DNA of 64,000 nucleotides, from NCBI RefSeq assembly GCF_963676815.1, contig NZ_OY781365.1, positions 1,708,501 to 1,772,500 on the forward strand, given 5' to 3'. This DNA is from an uncultured Draconibacterium sp. (lineage in GTDB: Bacteria > Bacteroidota > Bacteroidia > Bacteroidales > Prolixibacteraceae). The translations under genes and the position numbers were made by a program. The notes beneath the pieces were generated by a model. It saw only the letters and a list, made by a program, of their open reading frames with translations, was not told where the DNA came from and searched no databases. Below, piece after piece: positions 7,244-15,904 of this stretch (position 1 is the first letter of the stretch; every line of letters begins with the position of its first letter).

Positions 7244-10200
7244 CTATTTCTGCTCCGCTTCTTCTACCGGAGCCTTTTTACGTTCAATCCAATAATACGC
7301 AATTGGTAAAACCATAAGTGTTAAAAAGGTAGAGGTTACCAAACCACCAATTACTACAGTTGCCAGCGGACGTTGAACCTCGGAACCCGGACCGGTATTA
7401 AACGCCATTGGAATAAAACCAAGACTGGCAACCAAAGCGGTCATTAACACCGGACGCAGACGATCGACCGATCCTTCGATGACCAGTTTTTTAAGGTCTC
7501 CTTTTTTCTCTTTCCGCAACATATTTATGTGATCGACCAAAACAATACCGTTCAGCACCGCCACCCCGAACAGGGCCACAAAACCAATACTTGCTGTTAC
7601 CGACAGGTACATTCCCCTGAGCCACAACAGAAACACTCCTCCTGACAAAGCAAATGGCAAGTTCAGTAAGATCAGGATTGCGTAACGCATTTTACCAAAG
7701 TTAAGGTACATTAACCCGATGATGATAAAGATGGAAAGCGGCACTACCAGCATTAAATGGCGCATGGCACGACGCTGATTTTCGAAAGTTCCACCGTAAT
7801 CAATAAAATAACCCGACGGAATACTGGCACTTTTATCGATTTGTTCCTGCAGTTGCGAAACATAAGTTCCCAGGTCAATGTCTTTTATGTTGATACCTAC
7901 GATTAATCTTCTCCAGCCGTTTTCGCGCTGAATCTCGCGCGGGCCTTCCTGCAATTCAATATTTGCCACACGCTTTAACGGAATATAACCACCGCCCGGC
8001 AAGTGCACCGGAGCTTCGGCAATTTTTGGCAACTGGTCGCGTATATTTTCGGGATAGCGCACCACAATTCCAAAATGTCGTTGTCCTTCGTATAACTGCC
8101 CGGCTTCCTGACCTCCAATACCAGCTTCCACCACTTTCTGTACATCGTCAACATTTAGTCCGAAAGAAGCCACCGCTTCACGGTCGATATTTACCGTTAA
8201 GTAAGGCTGCCCGGCCGATTGTTCGACGTAATAATTGTCAGTACCCGCTAAGCCGGATAACAGTGCCGAAATATTCTCACCAATATCATCAAGCACATCC
8301 AAGTCTTCGCCGTAAATTTTTACCGCCAGATCGGATTTTACACCACTTGTTAACTCGTCAACACGCATGGCAATTGGCTGTGTGAAGTTATACGCCAAGC
8401 CGGGTTCGGTTTGCAAGTAGGGTTCAATCCTATTTATAATGTCTTGTTTTGTAACTCCTTTCGACCATTCTTCAATGGGTTTTAGTACCACCCACACATC
8501 GGTTTGGTGCACACCCATCCAGTCGTTGGCCAAATCCGAGCGACCTGTTTTTGGTACCACCGTCTCCACTTCCGGAATATTTTCCATGATCTTTCCGGCC
8601 AGCCAATCGGCATTTTCCATCGATTCTTCCAACGTTACCGAAGGCATCCGCACCTGCTCAATCAAAATCGATCCCTCGTCCAATTCCGGCAAGAATTCGG
8701 TTCCCAAACGTGTCATTAAAAATATTGAGACGACGAAGATGGCCAGTGCCGAAGATCCCACAAACCAAATCTTGTTCATGTTCTTTTCCAGCCCTTTTTG
8801 ATAGCGCGGACGCATCCATTCGATCAGGTAATTGCGGCGTACTTTTACTTTTTTGCGAAATACAATGGCCGACATAGCCGGAACAAAAATCAATGCCAGT
8901 AATAACGAACCAAATACCGCCGCGGCCACGGTTATCGCCATCGGACGGAACAGAATACCTTCCATTCCTTTGAAAGTCATAATCGGCACATAAACCATCA
9001 GGATTATGAGCACCCCAAAAAAGATGGGCCGCACCACATGATTAGCCGCTTTTCGGATAATTTCTTCTTTCGACTCTTTCTTGTTCTTTTGCAAATCGTG
9101 AACGATGTTTTCCACCATTACTACCGAACCGTCAACCACCATTCCGAAGTCGATCGCACCCAAACTCATCAGGTTGGCTGCCAGCCCGAACTCACGCATT
9201 CCGATAAAGGCAAACAACATCGAAAATGGAATAACCATTGCCACAATCAATGCTCCCGAAATTTCTCCTAAAAGTAAAAGCAATACTACAATTACCAGGA
9301 AACCTCCTTCGAGCAGGTTGGTAGAAATTGTTGATGTGGTTCGTTTAATCAGGTCCGACTGATCGTAGAATTTCTCAACACTAACACCTTCGGGCAAACT
9401 CCGGTTAATTTCTTCAATTTTATCTTCAATTTCGGCAATCACTTCGCGGCCGTTTCCACCACGCAACATCATAACAATTCCGGTAATTACCTCACCTTGT
9501 CCGTCTTTGGTTACACCGCCCTGCCTAATCTGTTTTCCTTCAACAACACTAGCCACATCACGAATAAAAACGGGCTTGTTATCAACGTTTTTAACAATGA
9601 TGTTCCGCACATCGTCCATGCTGGTAATTTGCCCAACACCGCGAATAATATACTGCTCACCATTGTGCTGAATGTAGTTTCCGCCCGACACACTGTTGTT
9701 TTGCGCAATGGCATCCATAACATCAGAAATACCAATGCTGTAGGTCCGGAGCAAACCCGGCTGTATGATAACGTTGTACTGTTTTACAAAACCTCCAAAC
9801 GAATTGATCTCCGTTACTCCCCGAACAATTTTCAATTGCGGGGCAATTAACCAGTCTTGTATTTCGCGTAACTCCGACAGCGAATAATTTTCGCCTTTTA
9901 CCACGTACTGGTAAATCTCGCCAAGCGCTGTTGAAATTGGCCCCAGCGAAGGACTTGAAACGCCCGGCGGTAACTCATCGACAATGGATTGCAGCCGCTG
10001 ACTAACAATTTGCCGGGCAAAGTAAATGTCTGTACCTTCATCGAACTCAACGGTAACTGCCGACAGTCCGAATTGCGAAATAGACCGCACTTCTGCCACA
10101 TCGGGCAAACCGTTCATTGCCGTTTCAATGGGGTAGCTTACCAGCTTTTCCACATCGAAAGGCGAATATCTGCCGGCCTTGGTAATAACCAAAACCTGAA

Positions 10201-10333
10201 CCGGTGTAACATCGGGCTGCGAGTTTATGGGCAGGTTTATTAACGAAAAATAACCGCCAATGGCCATTAATACCACTAATGATAAGGCCACATATTTTTG
10301 ACGTACACTAAATGAAATTATATTTTGAAGCAT
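7244..10333 (-). CDS. heavy-metal efflux RND pump, CzcA/CusA family
   Basis: A 1029-residue inner-membrane RND transporter with the usual 12-helix layout and two large periplasmic loops. The HME-RND signature with proton-relay acids is visible as AIDFGMVVDGSVVMVEN. The periplasmic metal-path segment QPIAMRVDELTSGVKSDLAVK is typical of CzcA/CusA proteins. Length matches the family. It starts 20 bp after the adaptor gene, and a strong terminator follows. It should export metal cations through the TolC channel using the proton gradient. Cu/Ag versus Zn/Co/Ni specificity cannot be assigned safely. Confidence 0.93.
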   Translation of the reverse strand: MLQNIISFSVRQKYVALSLVVLMAIGGYFSLINLPINSQPDVTPVQVLVITKAGRYSPFDVEKLVSYPIETAMNGLPDVAEVRSISQFGLSAVTVEFDEGTDIYFARQIVSQRLQSIVDELPPGVSSPSLGPISTALGEIYQYVVKGENYSLSELREIQDWLIAPQLKIVRGVTEINSFGGFVKQYNVIIQPGLLRTYSIGISDVMDAIAQNNSVSGGNYIQHNGEQYIIRGVGQITSMDDVRNIIVKNVDNKPVFIRDVASVVEGKQIRQGGVTKDGQGEVITGIVMMLRGGNGREVIAEIEDKIEEINRSLPEGVSVEKFYDQSDLIKRTTSTISTNLLEGGFLVIVVLLLLLGEISGALIVAMVIPFSMLFAFIGMREFGLAANLMSLGAIDFGMVVDGSVVMVENIVHDLQKNKKESKEEIIRKAANHVVRPIFFGVLIILMVYVPIMTFKGMEGILFRPMAITVAAAVFGSLLLALIFVPAMSAIVFRKKVKVRRNYLIEWMRPRYQKGLEKNMNKIWFVGSSALAIFVVSIFLMTRLGTEFLPELDEGSILIEQVRMPSVTLEESMENADWLAGKIMENIPEVETVVPKTGRSDLANDWMGVHQTDVWVVLKPIEEWSKGVTKQDIINRIEPYLQTEPGLAYNFTQPIAMRVDELTSGVKSDLAVKIYGEDLDVLDDIGENISALLSGLAGTDNYYVEQSAGQPYLTVNIDREAVASFGLNVDDVQKVVEAGIGGQEAGQLYEGQRHFGIVVRYPENIRDQLPKIAEAPVHLPGGGYIPLKRVANIELQEGPREIQRENGWRRLIVGINIKDIDLGTYVSQLQEQIDKSASIPSGYFIDYGGTFENQRRAMRHLMLVVPLSIFIIIGLMYLNFGKMRYAILILLNLPFALSGGVFLLWLRGMYLSVTASIGFVALFGVAVLNGIVLVDHINMLRKEKKGDLKKLVIEGSVDRLRPVLMTALVASLGFIPMAFNTGPGSEVQRPLATVVIGGLVTSTFLTLMVLPIAYYWIERKKAPVEEAEQK

Positions 10334-10353
10334 CAGCCGAGGATTTTTAGGTT

Positions 10354-11549
10354 TTATTCTTCAGAAATGATATCGAAACGCGACAAGGCTTTTAAGCTAA
10401 AAACTTTTGTAATTGCCACCTCTTCTCCGGCAGAAAGTCCGGAAGTTACAAACACCAGCTCGCCTTTTATTTGCTCTACATCGATGGCACGGCGTTCGAA
10501 AGTATTGGCACTTTTTTTCACAAAAACAATGGGCTGGTCGCCATCGTAAGTAAGCGCCTGCAGCTGAATAGCCACGGTTTCCTTTTGCGACTCGGAAGTA
10601 ATGGCAAGCCGCAGGTTTTCGCCCGGTTTGGGCCAGCCATTTTCTGATGAAATGATAATATTTACCACCACCGAACGACTGTTTTCATCCAGTCCGGGAT
10701 TAACCGAAGTAATTTCGCCCTTGATGGTTATTTCCTCCTGCTCGCGTTTTGTTATGTCGACCAAATTGCCGGCTTTAACTAAAACTGCATCGCCCGGAGA
10801 AACATAACCACGTACCAATACCTGGCGGGTATCGAGCACACGCGAAAGGTTTTCGAGGGCATTTACCGATTGCCCCAGCTCCACAAAATTCTTTTCGATA
10901 ACACCATTAATAGGCGCCACAATTTTTAATGTGGGCTGAAAGTCTTCAGAATTTGAAAACTGATCAATTTCAGAATCGGGAACACCAACCGCACGCAGTT
11001 TTGCATAGGCCGATTTTAACGATGCCGAAGCCCGCTGGTATTCGGCTGTTGCCTGTTCCAGCTCGCTGGTTGAACTAATGCGTTCTTCAACCAATTGTTG
11101 TAAACGAGCCTGGCGGCTTTTCTGAAACGATTCCTGGGCAAATGCCTGCAGGTATTCCGAAATCAGGTTTCCGTACTCCAAACTTTGAATACGAAACAAC
11201 TCCTGTCCTTTATTCACCCAATCGCCCTCGTAAACGTTAATAGCAGTTACCTGTCCGTTTATTGGTGTACTAATAATACTTGAATGCCCCGGCGAAGGGA
11301 AAACAACGCCCGGCGCCAGAATCTGATGATCAACAAATTCGCTTTTCACTTCTCGGTTTTTATCGAAAGTTCGTCGCGTTCTTTGTCCGACAACTTTATT
11401 AAAAGTGTTTCTTCGGTATCGTCTTTTAACGATGGCGGCACGTCGGTTTCAACCGCTGTTGTTTCTTCTTTTGTTTCGTTTTGAGAGCTACAGGCTGCAA
11501 ACGAAAAAAGTATAATTACAATTCCGAGGTGAATAAATTTGGTCTTCAT
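10354..11549 (-). pseudogene. RND periplasmic adaptor (CusB/CzcB family), split by a -1 frameshift
   Basis: Two overlapping frames together make one adaptor of about 398 residues. The first (11549-11346, 67 aa) carries a lipoprotein signal (SFAAC) and the usual N-terminal IKLSDKERDELSIKTEK. The second (11349-10354, 331 aa, GTG start) carries the biotinyl-lipoyl half-motifs, the alpha-hairpin, the beta-barrel and the membrane-proximal domain. The junction reads GAGAAGTGAAAAGC. One more A would give an uninterrupted E-K-V-K-S, so a single-base deletion (real or a sequencing error) is the simplest explanation. If real, the second product lacks an export signal unless ribosomes shift or couple at the GTGA overlap. 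Neighbours are tolC and the pump. Confidence 0.85.
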
Positions 11550-11570
11550 ATTGTTTTACTTGTGTATTTT

Positions 11571-12815
11571 TTAATAGATCAATTCTTTATCGAGATACTG
11601 CTCGAGGGCAGCCAGTTGCATGTAGTAATCGCGCAAAGCAGTTAAATAGCGCTGCTCGCTTTTTAAGAAAATCTGCTGTGCATTTAGTAGTTCCAACAAA
11701 TCGATTTCGCCCAGTTGATAGGCACGTAACGACATGCTCTGCAATTTCGACGAACGCTCTTGCATCGAATCGTGATAACGATTAACGATCGACCGGCTCA
11801 CCGAATAATTGTGCCAGGCATATTCAATTTCCTTTTTCATATTTAATTGAATTTCCTTCTGGTTCCAGCGCAATTCATCTTTTCGGGCGGTGGCCATTTG
11901 TATTTTTCCTTTCTGATCGAACGGATACCAAATAGGAATACTCAGCCCTATTTCGAAACCGTTAAAATCGTATCCGGTTCCATAATCTTGTTTATATAAA
12001 CTAAATCTGATGTCGGGAAGAATATTGCTTTTTGCTTCTTTCAGAAAATAATCCGATGCGTTTAGCCTATTCATTGAAGCGCGGTAAGCGGGCTGCTCTT
12101 CCTGCACCGCCAGGGCCTGAATTTGCGAAATATCAATATCGGTGGCATAAAGCGTGTCGGCAAACTGAATGCTGTACTTTTGCTCTTCGATGGGCAATCC
12201 CATAATGTTAAAAAGCCCGTATCGCGCCTGGTGCAAAATCCACTCACTCTGGTCGAGGTCATTTCGCGCTTCATCCAGCTGAATTTCGGCATTTGCCAAA
12301 TCAATGCCATTTCCCAGTCCTGTTTCAAATTTGGTGTAAACGGCATTGTACAGGTCTTGTGCAAGGTTTAGCTGATTTTCGCGCGAGCGCTGCAAATAAA
12401 GTGCATAAACCACCTCGATATACTTACTTTTTACCTGCGATTGAATTTCTTTCTCTTTGGCAACAATCAGGTGTTGTTGTGCCTCTACCTCTTGTTTGAG
12501 CGCTTTTACCCGATAAACCGATGTTAACGGAAAATCCACCTCCTGCGTTATTGCCACTCGTTTTTCGGCAAACGGCGCTGTTGGATCGTCGCTGATTCCT
12601 TCTTTAAAATAACTGATTTCCGGGGCAGAAACTCCGGTGTTGGTTCTCCATTCATTTTCTTGCTGATGCAAACGCGCCCGCATTTGATTGAGCGCTGCGT
12701 TGTTGCCAATGGCCCGCTCAACCGCCTGCTCAATGGTTAACATATTGTCTTGCGCATAAACGCTGCCAGCCAGCAATAACAGGAAAACTAAACTGAATTT
12801 CGTTAGTCTTATCAT
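11571..12815 (-). CDS. TolC-family outer membrane efflux protein
   Basis: A 414-residue exported protein with a signal peptide ending VYA-QD and the two long alpha-hairpin repeats of outer membrane efflux proteins. The repeats are recognisable from LTIEQAVERAIGNNAALNQM near the N-terminus and LRAYQLGEIDLLELLNAQQ near the C-terminus. It is the first gene of the minus-strand efflux operon, 21 bp ahead of the adaptor gene. It forms the outer-membrane exit duct for the RND pump. P1 lies about 127 bp upstream. Confidence 0.92.
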   Translation of the reverse strand: MIRLTKFSLVFLLLLAGSVYAQDNMLTIEQAVERAIGNNAALNQMRARLHQQENEWRTNTGVSAPEISYFKEGISDDPTAPFAEKRVAITQEVDFPLTSVYRVKALKQEVEAQQHLIVAKEKEIQSQVKSKYIEVVYALYLQRSRENQLNLAQDLYNAVYTKFETGLGNGIDLANAEIQLDEARNDLDQSEWILHQARYGLFNIMGLPIEEQKYSIQFADTLYATDIDISQIQALAVQEEQPAYRASMNRLNASDYFLKEAKSNILPDIRFSLYKQDYGTGYDFNGFEIGLSIPIWYPFDQKGKIQMATARKDELRWNQKEIQLNMKKEIEYAWHNYSVSRSIVNRYHDSMQERSSKLQSMSLRAYQLGEIDLLELLNAQQIFLKSEQRYLTALRDYYMQLAALEQYLDKELIY

Positions 12816-13117
12816 GGTTTTTTCAATTTACAATCAAGTTCGTGTGCAATAAGTTACAAAGAGTTTAGCACTTTGTTCAACAATTGCCCAACAAATTTTT
12901 TTATGAGCCATAGTTGATAACTATAACCAAGTTAATAATGATATGACACCAATATTTTCGGAAAACCTGCGGTTTGGGTAAGAAAAAAATTACGAATGCT
13001 AACCCGCTGCTACATAACATAAAAACAAATTGTGCATATGTTTATTATAAACCATAACTTGAGTATTATTTTTATGTATAACCTCGTATCCCCGATACGA
13101 ACAAAAATCAACAAATT
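12816..13117. other. divergent intergenic region between tolC and an orphan gene
   Basis: It holds promoter P1 for tolC at 12942-12970. The rest is AT-rich. No small gene is supported, and I did not find a convincing promoter for the plus-strand gene at 13118. Confidence 0.5.
12942..12970 (-). promoter_or_regulatory. ECF-type promoter P1, upstream of tolC-adaptor-pump operon
   Basis: Minus strand: GCAGGTTTTC, 13 nt, GTCATATC. Boxes match P2 and P3 with one substitution in the -35-like element and one extra spacer base. The leader to the tolC start would be about 120 nt. Confidence 0.7.
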
Positions 13118-13909
13118 ATGCCAGACAGAGAAGATTATGATGCATGTTACGATGCCTTTATGGCCATTCCGGCCGAGGAAGTAAAAGCACCTGAAATTCC
13201 AGTAGAATCAGCAATTCAGGAGAATGAAAACCTTTATTTGTGGAGCCTCGACGACAAAGACGCGCTAATGGCTGCGGGCTTACCCGATTACTGGATGACA
13301 GACGATGCAGCAGTACCAACGGCTCCGGGCTTGCCCGAAACCAGCATCGATTCGTTAACAGCACGCAACGGAGCCTGCCGTACTGCCGAGGCTATGTGGA
13401 AACGCGAACAGCATACGCCACAGGATGCCCAAAAAGAATGGGAAGAGCGTGCGCCGGCAGCCTACGAACTGCACAACCGCTTGCTGCACGACTTCCGGTA
13501 TGCCTTTCGTAACAACCAGCAACTGTTAAATAGGGTGAGCGACATAAGCGACGGAACGGGTGATGCCGATATGATACAGGATTTGAGCAACCTGGCCGCC
13601 CTGGGCGAGGCCAACCCCGAACCATTGGCACTAATTAATTTCGATGTTACTTTACTTCAGCTGGCGGCTACTACTGCCGACGAACTGGCCATTGTGCTGG
13701 CACAGGCCAATGGCGAAAAAGAGATAGACAGCCAGGTAAAAATTACCCGCGACCGCGCCTATACCTATATGAAACAAGCGGCCGACGAAATAAAAAACTG
13801 TGGCCGCTATGTGTTTTGGAAAAACGAAGCACGATTGAAAGGTTACCGGAATATTTATAAGAATAAACATCGAAGTTCGGGAAATAACAATAGTGGGATT
13901 GTAGATTAA
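13118..13909 (+). CDS. hypothetical protein, soluble, GC-rich gene
   Basis: A 263-residue protein that I do not recognise. It has no signal peptide and no membrane segment. The N-terminal 60 residues are acidic (starts MPDREDYDACYDAFMAIP). The rest is predicted mainly helical, with a basic C-terminal tail (ARLKGYRNIYKNKHRSSG). The coding sequence is visibly richer in G+C than its neighbours (many GCC, GGC, CTG and CGC codons), which could mean acquisition or strong translational selection. It stands alone, with a strong terminator 24 bp past its stop. Confidence 0.75.
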   Translation: MPDREDYDACYDAFMAIPAEEVKAPEIPVESAIQENENLYLWSLDDKDALMAAGLPDYWMTDDAAVPTAPGLPETSIDSLTARNGACRTAEAMWKREQHTPQDAQKEWEERAPAAYELHNRLLHDFRYAFRNNQQLLNRVSDISDGTGDADMIQDLSNLAALGEANPEPLALINFDVTLLQLAATTADELAIVLAQANGEKEIDSQVKITRDRAYTYMKQAADEIKNCGRYVFWKNEARLKGYRNIYKNKHRSSGNNNSGIVD

Positions 13910-13932
13910 TATTTAGAATTTGTGAGTTTTAA

Positions 13933-13965
13933 CGGGGTAGTTAATTGGCTACCCCGCTTTTTTTG
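13933..13965 (+). terminator. terminator of the orphan GC-rich gene
   Basis: Perfect arms CGGGGTAG and CTACCCCG, an 8-nt loop, then CTTTTTTTG. Confidence 0.9.
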
Positions 13966-14031
13966 CGCTTTTCGCTGGCAAAAAGTGGATATACACACAC
14001 AAAATCCACTTATCCCTGACAATTTGTAAAC

Positions 14032-14250
14032 TCTCCCGCGGGAGAACCGGACAAATGTAAGGGAGGACACTCCCAAAGCATGGGAGAACTACCCGCAAGC
14101 ATGGGAGAACTGCTTATAACCGTGGGAGAACACCTTTTTTTGTGGGAGAATTGGTGGCAAACGTGGGAGAATTGCCTTTTTTGCTGCGATAACGGCTTGC
14201 TAACGGCCGCGGAAAGCCTGCCGCCAGCAGCGGAACCTGTTTTTTCCCAT
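14032..14250. repeat. 21-bp-period degenerate repeat array A (core GGGAGAAC)
   Basis: The octamer GGGAGAAC or a one-base variant starts at 14040, 14061, 14082, 14103, 14124, 14144 and 14165, so spacings are 21, 21, 21, 21, 20 and 21. More degenerate units (GCGATAAC, GCGGAAAG, GCGGAACC) continue at 14186, 14209 and 14230. The first unit forms the perfect palindrome TCTCCCGCGGGAGA (14032-14045). Spacer sequences between cores differ. No real protein is supported: the in-frame heptapeptide pattern simply follows from a 21-base period. Confidence 0.8.
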
Positions 14251-14334
14251 GCCAACAAGCAATTATATAAGTTTTGCTTATATTTAGTGCACTAAAACTT
14301 TAAACCGTTGAATACGCGCCCGAATATAGAATTT

Positions 14335-14429
14335 AAGCACAAAGTTGGGTTCCTCCCCCAATTTGGGTGTATAACCCAACCCACTAATAGAAATATAACC
14401 CAACTTGTTGGGTTCCACACACGTTAGGC
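14335..14429 (+). other. attC-like site 1 (left end of cassette cluster, partly degenerate)
   Basis: It ends in the canonical R' core GTTAGGC (14423-14429), 23 bp before the next start codon. A 10-bp inverted repeat, AAGTTGGGTT (14342-14351) and AACCCAACTT (14397-14406), can form the stem. No clear R'' core was found, so it may be a damaged or atypical attC. Confidence 0.5.
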
Positions 14430-14451
14430 TTAATTTTAAAAAACGAATGAG

Positions 14452-14961
14452 ATGAATCCAGAAAGTTGGGGTTTTATTGGGACACTTGTTGGTGCAATAG
14501 TTGGAGCTTCCGTAAGCATATTGACAACAAGAATTAACAATAAGAATGCTATTCAGATTCAAAAAGATATTGATAGGAATGCTCGAAAAGAAAAATTTAG
14601 AGAATTTCAAAGAAATAACTTTCTGGAACTTCAGGAAAAATTATCCTATGCAATGCGTTTGGTGACAAAGGCTTATTTCGAGGATTTAGAAAATTATAGA
14701 AAATCAAATAATTGGAAATCGTCATTTCTATCCCCTGAACTGGATGAAGAAATTGGAAATTGTTTTAGGGAATTGTCCATCAAAACGGAGCGAATAGACG
14801 AAAAAGAAATAAGGGAAGAAATTATTAATCTGAGAAAAATGATGACTGATTTACTAATGGAAAGAACTTATGAAATTGTCGAGCAAAAACTAAAAATCCT
14901 TTCCGACACATTTGCACAAGTAATGCCCAAATTAGGGAAAGCACTTCGCGAAAATTATTAA
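14452..14961 (+). CDS. hypothetical membrane-anchored coiled-coil protein (cassette gene)
   Basis: A 169-residue protein with one N-terminal membrane segment (about residues 7-26, GFIGTLVGAIVGASVSILTT). A charged, predicted coiled-coil or helical body follows. I recognise no family. The gene is AT-rich compared with the flanking core genes. It starts 22 bp after attC-like site 1 and is followed 18 bp later by another small gene, so the two form one cassette. Such membrane-plus-helical proteins occur among cassette-borne toxins or defence accessories, but nothing here proves that. Confidence 0.7.
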   Translation: MNPESWGFIGTLVGAIVGASVSILTTRINNKNAIQIQKDIDRNARKEKFREFQRNNFLELQEKLSYAMRLVTKAYFEDLENYRKSNNWKSSFLSPELDEEIGNCFRELSIKTERIDEKEIREEIINLRKMMTDLLMERTYEIVEQKLKILSDTFAQVMPKLGKALRENY

Positions 14962-14979
14962 TTATAGTCAAATAAAAGA

Positions 14980-15429
14980 ATGAATTTAGAATTAATAAAA
15001 TCTAATCGCCAGACAGAACTTGAGACATTCATTTCTCTTGTTACGGTTCAACTTCTTTCTTTTGACAGAGAATTGGTTCCTTTACCTAATTCAACTGGAA
15101 AACTAAAGTGGATTCCAAGATGCAATAAATTAGAAATTGAGATAACAAATAAAAGTAGCGAAATCATTGATAATCTTCTGTTAACAGTTTTTCGGACAAA
15201 CTCAAAAATTGGAGAAGACAATTTTGATACTGTTCCAATTAAGACTTATAATTTACAATCAAATTCTAAAGGAAAATATGAGATAATTGTATTTGACCCT
15301 TTCAATGAAAAGTTTGAGGAAATTGAAGTGCGAATCTCAACAAAGGAAGATTGGGAAAAAAGAAAGAAAAATGAAGATTGGCTAAATCGGGCATCTGATT
15401 TTTCAAAACGAATAGATATTGAGGATTAA
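14980..15429 (+). CDS. hypothetical protein (cassette gene)
   Basis: A 149-residue, probably soluble protein, predicted alpha/beta with a beta-rich middle (KLEIEITNKSSEIIDNLLLT, KGKYEIIVFDPFNEKF). No signal peptide, membrane segment or known motif is visible. It is AT-rich like its upstream partner, 18 bp away, and the attC2 R'' core begins 18 bp after its stop. That is the usual position of a gene inside an integron cassette. Confidence 0.7.
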   Translation: MNLELIKSNRQTELETFISLVTVQLLSFDRELVPLPNSTGKLKWIPRCNKLEIEITNKSSEIIDNLLLTVFRTNSKIGEDNFDTVPIKTYNLQSNSKGKYEIIVFDPFNEKFEEIEVRISTKEDWEKRKKNEDWLNRASDFSKRIDIED

Positions 15430-15447
15430 TGGAAAACAAAAAACTAA

Positions 15448-15580
15448 GCCTAACAAATTGTAAATTGCATTGCGGGGTTCGTGGTGTGTCGTTCGTTGGA
15501 TTCTCGCAACATCGTTCCGTCCTCGCGGACAGGAACGAGCTCCGAAATCCGCAACGACAACTTACAAGTGACCGTTATGC
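15448..15580 (+). other. attC site 2
   Basis: R'' core GCCTAAC (15448-15454) and R' core GTTATGC (15574-15580). L arms TTGTAA and TTACAA pair, and the stem TTGCGG/CCGCAA with TTCG/CGAA continues inward. An internal hairpin GTTCC..GGACAGGAAC is shared with site 3. This is the imperfect palindrome expected of an integron recombination site (133 bp). Confidence 0.8.
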
Positions 15581-15588
15581 TTAATTTA

Positions 15589-15891
15589 ATGAAAGACACA
15601 GAACTAAATAAAATTGAACAATTAAAATCTGATTCTCTTAGAGAAATTGCTAGATTTTTATTTGAGAATGGAAATCGAATTACGTTTTTTGGACAAGCTT
15701 GGTCAAAAGTGTCTGCAAATTGGATATACTTTGACACGACATTAGATTTACCAGGCTTAAAGAGACAATTCAACCTAAAAGATAATATTGTCATACACGA
15801 AAATCTTGATCCTAGATCAGGAAGAGAAAGAGGATATATTGACAGGGAAACTGGTGAAGGACTGATGGGAACAATTGATAGACGACTATGA
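15589..15891 (+). CDS. hypothetical protein (cassette gene)
   Basis: A 100-residue protein. The frame is open further upstream, but that extension would translate the attC site, so I place the start at ATG 15589, just after the R' core. Visible content: a helical N-terminal part (NKIEQLKSDSLREIARFLFEN), then a beta-rich part with RITFFGQAW and NWIYFDTTLDL. The C-terminal part is charged (RSGRERGYIDRETGEGL). No family is recognised. A REP-like sequence follows 13 bp after the stop. Confidence 0.65.
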   Translation: MKDTELNKIEQLKSDSLREIARFLFENGNRITFFGQAWSKVSANWIYFDTTLDLPGLKRQFNLKDNIVIHENLDPRSGRERGYIDRETGEGLMGTIDRRL

Positions 15892-15904
15892 TTTCAAACA
15901 TTTC

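Noticed and set aside
7963..8801. Plus-strand frames inside the RND pump gene
   Set aside because: Antisense shadows of the pump gene; no domain or start signal of their own.
11340..11360. Programmed -1 frameshift in the adaptor gene
   Set aside because: No slippery X-XXY-YYZ heptamer or downstream stem is visible; a single-base loss is simpler.
14040..14240. CRISPR array
   Set aside because: Core repeats are only 8 bp with 13-bp spacers, much shorter than CRISPR repeats and spacers, and no cas gene is near.
14080..14295. 71-residue plus-strand reading frame with MGELPAS/MGELLIT heptads in array A
   Set aside because: The heptapeptide pattern follows from the 21-bp DNA period. The opposite strand is open too, and no start or composition supports a gene.
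15481..15588. N-terminal extension of the cassette gene at 15589
   Set aside because: It would translate most of attC site 2; the ATG after the R' core is the expected start.
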